This document shows, piece after piece, positions 23,321 to 29,953 of a stretch of DNA of 29,953 nucleotides; the stretch's first letter is position 1; each line of letters starts with the position of its first letter. Source of the DNA: JABCPH02 sp963524305 (lineage in GTDB: Bacteria; Fusobacteriota; Fusobacteriia; Fusobacteriales; Leptotrichiaceae); the NCBI GenBank assembly GCA_963524305.1, contig CAURGH010000022.1, positions 1 through 29,953 of the forward strand. Direction: 5' to 3'. Position numbers and translations under genes: made by a program. Under the pieces are notes generated by a model that was not told the DNA's origin, ran no database searches, and was given only the letters and a program-made list of their open reading frames with translations.

Positions 23321-26300
23321 ATGAATTTATCAGATTACAAAATAATTATTTACAGAAATAATAAATTTTATAAAGAAGAAAATTTCAGTTCATTTGATGG
23401 AGTAAGATATTTTTATAAATGGAGTGATGCTGAGTCAGGAAGTTATTATTTTGAAATAAGCTATCGAGATGAAATTGTAAAATCGGTTACCTATAACCAT
23501 ACATCGCCTTTTGCTACTATTTTTGAAGCAAGGGTAGAATTAACGGGAAGACCAAAAGCAATAACAGGATTCCAAGCAGGAATTGATATTTTAGTAGAAT
23601 ATTATCCAGAAAGAGAAAAATTCATTTTATCAAAAACAAAATTTTTCAGAACGAAATTGGATATTAAAAAATATGGCTTGGAAAATGTTGGGAAAGTTGA
23701 AGTTGCGAGTGAAGAAACTGGATGGATACCGACAAGTGAACCTGTGAAAAAGCTATCAGATACAATTTATGAAATAACAATGGTTCCTGGAAATGGTATT
23801 TACGAGTATAAATATGTAATTGATGGACAATGGTATCCTGAAGGAAAAAATTTGAAATTAATTCTTGGAGAAAAAGGAGAATTATTTCCAAAAGGATATA
23901 TGGGTGATGGAAAATTTGTTTATGATGCAAATGAAAACGAAACTGATTTAAAGGCAATCGTACATGATTATAAGAGTTTGAAATATTTTAATAAAATATC
24001 AGACAGAGAATATGAATTTAAGTTAAGAACACAAATTGAAGATGTGGAAAGAGCCTATATAAGTATAGTTTTATCAGAGGAAGATAATTATGAAATGATT
24101 TACGAGCTAGAAAGATTTAGCGATAAAACAAATAGTTTTGACTATTTCCAAAGAATAGTGGACTGTGGTAGAAAAGTAGATAAAATTAGGTATTATTTCA
24201 TTTTGGAAGATGGTGGAAAGAAAGTTTACTTTAATGGAGAATTACATGAAGAAAAACCAGAAAGAATGGTTATTAAGACAACTAGAGAAGATATTCAAAT
24301 TTTTGATGTTCCAGATTGGTCAAAAGAAGCCATTTGGTATAATCTTTTCCCAGATAGATTTTATAATGGAAATCACTATAATGATGCCATCTTCAATGAA
24401 TTCGGTCCAGAAGAATTTAGTATAAATGAATTACATGAAAATAAATTCATAGAAAAATATAAATGGGAAAAATTAAATGATGTTTATGGAAAATTTGATA
24501 GAAATAGATGGACCTCTGATTTCTCTGATAGAACTGATTGGGAAAAATTTGGAGAGAAAAAAGTTGATTACAGCTTGAAATATGCGAGAATGTACGGAGG
24601 AGATATTCAAGGAATCAAAGAAAAAATTCCTTATTTAAAAGAATTAGGAATAAACGCAATATGGTTGAATCCTGTGTTTTTCTCATATCAAAATCATAAA
24701 TATGGTGCAAATGATTTCAGACATATTTCACCAGATTTTGGAACAATTAGAACAAGTGGTGAAAAATATGATGTGAAGGTCAATAAGTCAAACAAGTACA
24801 ATAATAAAACATATATTGATGTTTTAGGAAAAAATGCTATTAATAATAGTGAGCTTGAGTTACTGGAAGTAAGAGTAAAAGGTGAAAATAAAGGTAAGAA
24901 TGGTTATGGAGAAACCGAAAATCCAGAAACTTGGGTATGGACAGAATCTGATTTGATCATGGTTGATTTGATAAAGGAATTGCACAAAAATGGAATAAGA
25001 GTAATTTTTGATGGGGTTTTCAATCATAGTAGCGATAGACACTGGACATTTAATATGGTTTTAGCTGATGGTGAAAAATCCGAATATAAGGATTGGTATA
25101 AATTTAAAGATTTTACAAATCACATTCCTGTGACAGATGACTTGTCAGATGAAGAAGCGTTTGACGTAATTATGGCAAACAAAAGAAGATTAGTTTATAA
25201 TGCTTGGGGTGGATTTAACTCATTACCTGAATTTGATAGCTTTAATCAACAATATAAGGAGTATATCTTTAATATTACAAGAAAATGGATGTATGGTCCT
25301 GATGGAAAAGAAAGTAAAAACTGGATGGAAGATGACGGAATAGATGGATGGAGATTAGATGTTCCTAACTGCTTGGAAAATCAAAATTTCTGGAATGAAT
25401 GGAGACAAGTTGTTAAGGAATGCAAGGGAGAAGCCTATATAACAGCAGAGTTATGGGGTAATGCCTCTAATGACATCAATGATGGTAATAAATTTGATAC
25501 AGTTATGAACTATGAATGGTTAAAGACAGTTATAGGATATTTTATAAATCATAGTAAAGAAGGAGGAGAAAGATACAAGTTAAAATCTTCTGATTTCTTT
25601 AATGAATTAAGAGAAAAGCGTTCATGGTACCCGTATCAGTCTTTGCAAGCTTCTCAAAATTTGAATGGATCACATGATACGGACAGATTATATTCACGAA
25701 TTGTCAATGATATTTTAGGAAGAAATTTAGAAGAAGGTAAACAGCTAGAAAAAGGTTATAATTCAATAAGACCTGATTTAGCTTCCAGTTATCACCCAAA
25801 TACATCAATTGACTGGGTAAACAGCGATATTAAGCCAAAAGATGTCTTAAAACTGATATCTATTTTCCAAATGACATATATAGGAGCTCCAATGTTGTAT
25901 TACGGTGATGAAGTAGGAATGTGGGGAGCTACAGACCCTTATTGCAGAAAGCCGATGCTTTGGAAAGAATTTATGTATGATGATGAAAAAAATCCGTCAT
26001 ATGTAAATAAAAATGAAAAATATGTACAAAAAGTGGATGAGGATTTATTGTTCTGGTATAAAAAGTTAATAAAAATTCGTAAAAAAAACAGAGTGCTTGT
26101 ATACGGTAAATTTAAAGAATTATTAGCAGATGATCAAAGGGACATTATAGCTTATGAACGTAAAAATGAAGACCGTTCAATAATAACAGTTATAAATAAT
26201 TCGTTCAATGATTATAAAGATATCGAGTTTTTAACTGATTACTCAGGAGAAAGATTCCTAGATTTAATTTCAGAAAAATTTGTAAAAGTTAGCATGAATG

Positions 26301-26362
26301 GAAAAATTAACATTAGTTTAAAAGCTAAGCAAGGTGTAATATTGAAACGTTGGAATTATTAG
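23321..26362 (+). CDS. Intracellular GH13 alpha-amylase/neopullulanase-like glycosidase
   Basis: A large (1013-residue) alpha-glucan hydrolase without a signal peptide. The N-terminal about 330 residues hold beta-rich modules, including a CBM48-like unit (about 120-185: NGIYEYKYVIDGQWYPEG). The GH13 barrel begins near 335 (WSKEAIWYNLFPDRFYNG). Conserved region I is DGVFNHS (D564-H569). The nucleophile is D680 in DGWRLDV, the acid/base E710 in ITAELWG, and the transition-state stabiliser D786 in NGSHDTDR. A roughly 70-residue insertion (about 475-545) separates the first barrel strands from region I. The C-terminal beta domain ends at KRWNY. Family signatures point to cytosolic maltodextrin or glycogen breakdown; the exact specificity is open. 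GGGAG precedes the ATG. No sugar transporter adjoins it. Confidence 0.9.
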   Translation: MNLSDYKIIIYRNNKFYKEENFSSFDGVRYFYKWSDAESGSYYFEISYRDEIVKSVTYNHTSPFATIFEARVELTGRPKAITGFQAGIDILVEYYPEREKFILSKTKFFRTKLDIKKYGLENVGKVEVASEETGWIPTSEPVKKLSDTIYEITMVPGNGIYEYKYVIDGQWYPEGKNLKLILGEKGELFPKGYMGDGKFVYDANENETDLKAIVHDYKSLKYFNKISDREYEFKLRTQIEDVERAYISIVLSEEDNYEMIYELERFSDKTNSFDYFQRIVDCGRKVDKIRYYFILEDGGKKVYFNGELHEEKPERMVIKTTREDIQIFDVPDWSKEAIWYNLFPDRFYNGNHYNDAIFNEFGPEEFSINELHENKFIEKYKWEKLNDVYGKFDRNRWTSDFSDRTDWEKFGEKKVDYSLKYARMYGGDIQGIKEKIPYLKELGINAIWLNPVFFSYQNHKYGANDFRHISPDFGTIRTSGEKYDVKVNKSNKYNNKTYIDVLGKNAINNSELELLEVRVKGENKGKNGYGETENPETWVWTESDLIMVDLIKELHKNGIRVIFDGVFNHSSDRHWTFNMVLADGEKSEYKDWYKFKDFTNHIPVTDDLSDEEAFDVIMANKRRLVYNAWGGFNSLPEFDSFNQQYKEYIFNITRKWMYGPDGKESKNWMEDDGIDGWRLDVPNCLENQNFWNEWRQVVKECKGEAYITAELWGNASNDINDGNKFDTVMNYEWLKTVIGYFINHSKEGGERYKLKSSDFFNELREKRSWYPYQSLQASQNLNGSHDTDRLYSRIVNDILGRNLEEGKQLEKGYNSIRPDLASSYHPNTSIDWVNSDIKPKDVLKLISIFQMTYIGAPMLYYGDEVGMWGATDPYCRKPMLWKEFMYDDEKNPSYVNKNEKYVQKVDEDLLFWYKKLIKIRKKNRVLVYGKFKELLADDQRDIIAYERKNEDRSIITVINNSFNDYKDIEFLTDYSGERFLDLISEKFVKVSMNGKINISLKAKQGVILKRWNY

Positions 26363-26378
26363 GAACTAAAATTTTGGA

Positions 26379-26400
26379 AAGTGAGCTAAGTTGCTCACTT
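26379..26400. terminator. Hairpin after the GH13 gene
   Basis: AAGTGAGC (26379-26386) pairs perfectly with GCTCACTT (26393-26400) around a 6-nt loop. It lies 16 nt after the stop. The T-run is poor (TTCTCC), so termination may be weak or need Rho. The AT-rich 26401-26515 beyond it shows no other feature. Confidence 0.6.
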
Positions 26401-26515
26401 CTCCATTATATATTACTATAAAAAAATGATATATTTTATAAATTCTATTCATATAAAAGATATATAATTTATATAATAAAATTTCGATAATTTTAATAAA
26501 AACTCAATAAAGACC

Positions 26516-26544
26516 TTGACATAATGCCTTAAATAGTATAAAAT
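26516..26544 (+). promoter_or_regulatory. str operon promoter
   Basis: A perfect TTGACA (26516-26521), 17 bp, TAAAAT (26539-26544). It is the strongest promoter in the window, as expected for ribosomal protein genes. Transcription would begin near 26551. Confidence 0.85.
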
Positions 26545-26550
26545 AAATAA

Positions 26551-26762
26551 GTTATAACTCATAAACTAAATCTTCGGGAAATGTGTAAAAAAACATGTTT
26601 TTTAGTAAATTTAGAGTAAATCGCTATACTTATAAATGGGTATACATTATGCCCTAGAAATTAGGGTGTAGATTGAAGGGATGAGCTTTTAAAAAAGTTT
26701 TAGTTTATAAAAATGACGAGAAATTATATATAAAATTTGAAGAAAGTTGGGAGGAGGAAAAT
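26551..26762 (+). promoter_or_regulatory. Structured 5' leader of the str operon
   Basis: About 210 nt without a coding frame of note. It holds CTAAAT/ATTTAG (26566-26571 with 26609-26614) enclosing the 16-bp palindrome AAAAAACATGTTTTTT (26588-26603). It also holds two competing pairings: GGG (26638-26640) with CCC (26652-26654), or CCCTA (26652-26656) with TAGGG (26662-26666). It ends in GGGAGGAGG before the start codon. A ribosomal-protein-responsive leader is possible but unproven. Confidence 0.45.
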
Positions 26763-27146
26763 ATGCCTACTATTAATCAATTAGTAAGATTTGGTAGAAA
26801 AACAACAGAGAAAAAGAAAAAATCACCTGCGTTAAAAGGTAATCCACAAAAAAGAGGGGTTTGTGTAAGAGTATATACAACTACACCTAAAAAACCAAAC
26901 TCAGCCTTAAGAAAAGTAGCAAGGGTTAAATTAGTAAATGGAATTGAAGTTACTGCTTATATTCCAGGAATCGGACATAACTTACAAGAACACAGTATCG
27001 TTCTTTTAAGAGGAGGAAGAACAAAAGATTTACCAGGGGTTAGATATAAAATAATCAGAGGTGCTTTAGATACTGCAGGAGTAGTAAACAGAAGACAAGC
27101 TAGATCAAGATACGGAACAAAAAAACCAGCGGCAGGCGCTAATTAA
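26763..27146 (+). CDS. rpsL: 30S ribosomal protein S12
   Basis: Decoding-centre protein of the small subunit, 127 residues. The conserved segments PQKRGVCVRVYTTTPKKPNS, NLQEHSIVLLRGGRTKDLPG and RQARSRYGTKKP are all present. The streptomycin-relevant lysines have the wild-type state (K43 in TTTPKKPNS, K88 in GGRTKDLPG), and D89, the site methylthiolated by RimO in other bacteria, is kept. GGGAGGAGG lies before the ATG. First gene of the str operon; rpsG follows after 30 bp. Confidence 0.98.
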   Translation: MPTINQLVRFGRKTTEKKKKSPALKGNPQKRGVCVRVYTTTPKKPNSALRKVARVKLVNGIEVTAYIPGIGHNLQEHSIVLLRGGRTKDLPGVRYKIIRGALDTAGVVNRRQARSRYGTKKPAAGAN

Positions 27147-27176
27147 TTAAAACTAAGAAGTAAGGAGGACAAATAA

Positions 27177-27647
27177 GTGTCAAGAAGAAGAAAAGCGGAA
27201 AAGAGAGATGTTTTACCTGATTCTCAATATAACGATAAAGTAGTAACTAAATTCATAAATGGATTAATGAAAGATGGAAAAAAATCATTAGCTGAAAATA
27301 TTTTCTATACAGCATTAAACGAAATTAAAGAAGAAACTCAAGAAGAGGGAATTGAAGTGTTCAGAAGAGCAATGGAAAATGTTAGACCTCAATTAGAAGT
27401 TAGATCAAGAAGAATTGGAGGAGCTACTTACCAAGTACCAGTTGAAGTTAGAAAAGAAAGACAACAAACTTTAGCTATTAGATGGTTAGTTAGATACACA
27501 AGAGAAAGAAAAGAACACGGAATGGTAAACAAATTGAAAAAAGAGTTAGTAGCAGCTGCTAACAACGAAGGTGGATCAATTAAGAAAAAAGAAGATACAT
27601 ATAAAATGGCCGAAGCAAATAGAGCGTTCGCACATTATAAATGGTAA
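27177..27647 (+). CDS. rpsG: 30S ribosomal protein S7
   Basis: Primary 16S rRNA-binding protein of the 30S head, 156 residues, the standard length. It starts at GTG (27177), fixed by AAGGAGG (27162-27168) and the normal S7 opening SRRRKAEKRDVLPDS. The core RAMENVRPQLEVRSRRIGGA, TYQVPVEVR and AIRWLV are conserved, and the end HYKW is typical. In E. coli S7 represses this operon by binding the rpsL-rpsG junction; the 30-nt junction here is too short for that structure. Confidence 0.98.
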   Translation: MSRRRKAEKRDVLPDSQYNDKVVTKFINGLMKDGKKSLAENIFYTALNEIKEETQEEGIEVFRRAMENVRPQLEVRSRRIGGATYQVPVEVRKERQQTLAIRWLVRYTRERKEHGMVNKLKKELVAAANNEGGSIKKKEDTYKMAEANRAFAHYKW

Positions 27648-27720
27648 TTCGTTAAAGAGTAGTTTATTTAATTATCTGAATTATTTAATTGCTTAATATT
27701 TAGAAGGAGGAAACATCAGA

Positions 27721-29805
27721 ATGGCAAGAAAAGTTGCTTTAAAAGATACTAGAAATATTGGTATCATGGCTCATATTGATGCCGGAAAAACGACTACTAC
27801 TGAAAGAATTTTATTCTATACAGGAGTTAACCATAAAATTGGAGAGGTTCACGAAGGAGCCGCTACAATGGATTACATGGAACAAGAACAAGAAAGAGGA
27901 ATCACAATTACATCAGCAGCAACAACTGCATTTTGGAATAAACACAGAATTAACATCATAGATACACCAGGTCACGTTGACTTTACAGTTGAAGTTGAAA
28001 GATCTTTAAGAGTATTAGATGGAGCTGTTGCAGTATTCTCAGCAGTTGATGGTGTTCAACCACAATCTGAAACAGTTTGGAGACAAGCTGATAAATACAA
28101 CGTTCCAAGAATGGCTTTCTTTAATAAAATGGATAGAGTTGGAGCAGATTTCGATATGTGCGTTAACGATATTAAAGAAAAATTAGGTGGAAACGGTGTA
28201 CCTATTCAATTACCAATTGGTGCTGAAGATAATTTTGAAGGAATTATTGATTTAGTAACAATGAAAGAATATTTATTTAAAGATGAAACTATGGGAGCTG
28301 ACTATGAAATAGTTGATGTGAGAGCAGAATTAGCTGATGCAGCTCAAATAGCTAGAGAACATATGATTGAATCTGTAGTTGAAACTGATGATGAATTGAT
28401 GGAAAAATATTTTGGTGGAGAAGAAATTTCTGAAGAAGAAATCAAAAAAGCATTAAGAGTTGCTACAATTGAAGGAACTGTTGTACCTGTATTGTGTGGA
28501 ACAGCATTTAAAAATAAAGGTATTCAACCATTACTTGATGCAGTAGTTGCTTACATGCCATCACCATTAGACATTAACGGTGGAAAAATTAAAGGAACTG
28601 ATCCTAAAACAGAAGAACCTATTGAAAGAGAAATGGGAGATGATGCTCCATTCTCAGCATTAGCGTTCAAAATCATTACAGATCCATTTGTAGGAAGATT
28701 ATCATTCTTTAGAGTTTATTCGGGAATATTAGAAAAAGGATCTTATGTATTAAACTCAACTAAAGGTAAAAAAGAAAGAATGGGAAGATTACTTCAAATG
28801 CATGCAAACAAAAGAGAAGAATTAGAAATAGTTTACTCTGGGGATATTGCTGCAGCAGTAGGATTGAAAGATACTACAACAGGAGATACATTGTGTGCTG
28901 AAAATGATCCAATTATCTTGGAAAAAATGGAATTCCCTGATACAGTTATTCAAATAGCTGTTGAACCAAAAACAAAAGCTGACCAAGAAAAAATGGGTAC
29001 AGCATTGGCTAAATTAGCTGAAGAAGATCCAACATTTAAAGTTACAACTAACCAAGAAACTGGTCAAACATTGATCGCTGGAATGGGAGAATTACACTTG
29101 GAAATTATCGTAGATAGAATGAAACGTGAATTCAAAGTTGAAGCAAATGTAGGTAAACCACAAGTTGCATATAGAGAAACAATCAACGGAAGTGCTGATG
29201 TTGAAGAAAAATATGCTAAACAATCTGGAGGTAGAGGTCAATACGGACATGTTAAAATTAAAGTTGAGTCTAATCCAGATAAGGGTTATGAATTTATTAA
29301 CCAAATTACAGGAGGAGCTATTCCGAGAGAATATATTCCTGCAGTAGATAAAGGAATCCAAGAAGCATTAGAAGCTGGAGTTGTTGCAGGATATCCAGTT
29401 CAAGATGTAAAAGTAACATTATACGACGGATCTTACCATGAAGTGGATTCATCAGAAATGGCATTTAAAATAGCTGGATCAATGGCAATTAAAAAAGCCT
29501 TGAGAGCAGCAAATGCAGTATTATTGGAACCAATCTTTAAAGTAGAAGTTACTACTCCTGAAGAATACATGGGAGATGTTATTGGTGACTTGAACTCAAG
29601 AAGAGGACAAGTATCAGGAATGACTGACAGAAATAATGCAAAAATTATTAACGCAGAAGTACCATTATCTCAAATGTTTGGTTATGCAACTGACTTAAGA
29701 TCTAAAACACAAGGTAGAGCATCTTATTCAATGGAATTTGAAAAATATGTAGAAGTACCTAAAAATATTGCAGATCAAGTTATTAAAGAAAGACAAGGGA
29801 AATAA
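27721..29805 (+). CDS. fusA: Elongation factor G
   Basis: Ribosomal translocase GTPase of 694 residues. The G-domain motifs are AHIDAGKTTTTERI (P-loop, 17-30), the switch I end RGITITSAATT, DTPGHVDFTVEVERSLR and NKMDR. The later domains show PFSALAFKIITDPFVGRLSF (domain II), GMGELHLEIIVDRMKREF (domain III), GGRGQYGHVKIK (domain IV) and PLSQMFGYATDLRSKTQGRA (domain V). This is the canonical form, not an FusA2-type paralogue. AGAAGGAGG precedes the ATG. It lies 73 bp after rpsG in the str operon. Confidence 0.98.
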   Translation: MARKVALKDTRNIGIMAHIDAGKTTTTERILFYTGVNHKIGEVHEGAATMDYMEQEQERGITITSAATTAFWNKHRINIIDTPGHVDFTVEVERSLRVLDGAVAVFSAVDGVQPQSETVWRQADKYNVPRMAFFNKMDRVGADFDMCVNDIKEKLGGNGVPIQLPIGAEDNFEGIIDLVTMKEYLFKDETMGADYEIVDVRAELADAAQIAREHMIESVVETDDELMEKYFGGEEISEEEIKKALRVATIEGTVVPVLCGTAFKNKGIQPLLDAVVAYMPSPLDINGGKIKGTDPKTEEPIEREMGDDAPFSALAFKIITDPFVGRLSFFRVYSGILEKGSYVLNSTKGKKERMGRLLQMHANKREELEIVYSGDIAAAVGLKDTTTGDTLCAENDPIILEKMEFPDTVIQIAVEPKTKADQEKMGTALAKLAEEDPTFKVTTNQETGQTLIAGMGELHLEIIVDRMKREFKVEANVGKPQVAYRETINGSADVEEKYAKQSGGRGQYGHVKIKVESNPDKGYEFINQITGGAIPREYIPAVDKGIQEALEAGVVAGYPVQDVKVTLYDGSYHEVDSSEMAFKIAGSMAIKKALRAANAVLLEPIFKVEVTTPEEYMGDVIGDLNSRRGQVSGMTDRNNAKIINAEVPLSQMFGYATDLRSKTQGRASYSMEFEKYVEVPKNIADQVIKERQGK

Positions 29806-29823
29806 TAAATAAAAATGTGAATG

Positions 29824-29870
29824 ACTTTCTATTCGTTAGATTATCAGCAGGATAGAAAGTTCTTCAAAAT
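29824..29870. other. Hairpin between fusA and tuf
   Basis: ACTTTCTAT (29824-29832) pairs perfectly with ATAGAAAGT (29862-29870) around a 29-nt loop. There is no T-run, so read-through into tuf is likely; it could be a processing or stability site. Confidence 0.45.
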
Positions 29871-29913
29871 AGAAAATAAAATATAAATTTAAAATATTTG
29901 GAGGAAATAAGAA

Positions 29914-29953
29914 ATGGCAAAAGCTAAATTCGAGAGAAGTAAACCACACGTAA
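29914..29953 (+). CDS. tuf: Elongation factor Tu, first 13 codons
   Basis: The frame after GGAGG (29900-29904) encodes MAKAKFERSKPHV and runs off the window. This is the canonical EF-Tu N-terminus and the expected fourth gene of the str operon, so the call is firm despite its length. Confidence 0.95.
   Translation, partial: MAKAKFERSKPHV

Noticed and set aside
23664..23957. 97-codon minus-strand frame inside the GH13 gene
   Set aside because: It is His/Leu/Phe-rich antisense sequence within a conserved coding region and has no start signal.
26588..26603. AAAAAACATGTTTTTT as a terminator in the rpsL leader
   Set aside because: The palindrome has no room for a loop and its stem would be nearly all A-T; it is more likely part of a larger leader fold.

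Overview
The window is very AT-rich, with purine-biased + strand genes, AGA-dominated arginine codons, strong AGGAGG-type ribosome binding sites and TGA used as stop. Together with the gene content (a str operon rpsL-rpsG-fusA-tuf, a YajC/amidase/GerMN/YqeK/RNase R/SmpB cluster, a FucO-type dehydrogenase, many short T-run terminators) this suggests a member of the Fusobacteria, most likely Leptotrichia or a close relative. That assignment is an inference from sequence style; no 16S gene is present. No rRNA, tRNA, tmRNA or CRISPR array was seen.

Bases 1-3860 are the end of a type I restriction-modification locus: the distal half of hsdS, entered inside a tandem AACG tract, followed by intact hsdR. 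The tract makes the second DNA-recognition domain of HsdS a probable phase-variable module. Bases 3866-7883 are an accessory metabolic and regulatory patch: fucO-like iron alcohol dehydrogenase and an aldo/keto reductase expressed divergently from back-to-back promoters, a LysR regulator convergent with the reductase, and a TMEM175-type channel protein divergent from LysR.

Bases 7900-14070 look like a zone of recent rearrangement. An IS3/IS150-type left end is fused to a ybaK pseudogene (one frameshift, one nonsense codon). Then come an sseB homologue, an AraC-type regulator whose conserved-looking N-terminus lacks an AUG, and an AlbA_2 (Schlafen-like)/ATPase regulator flanked by two nearly identical 53-bp repeats built from TTTTCGTT/AACGAAAA half-sites. 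The upstream copy overlaps the regulator's own -35 box. A MATE exporter and a YefM-like antitoxin with a truncated YoeB-like toxin follow.

Bases 14274-26400 are core genome: yajC; an envelope/RNA-processing cluster (AMIN-amidase_3, GerMN lipid-facing protein, YqeK HD hydrolase, RNase R, SmpB); pgi; an M18 aminopeptidase; and a 1013-residue intracellular GH13 glycosidase. Bases 26516-29953 are the str operon, with a clear promoter, a roughly 210-nt structured leader, rpsL, rpsG, fusA and the first 13 codons of tuf.

The most interesting items are the repeat-flanked AlbA_2 gene, the AACG-switched HsdS, the degraded YbaK and YoeB genes, the AraC start, and the rpsL leader.
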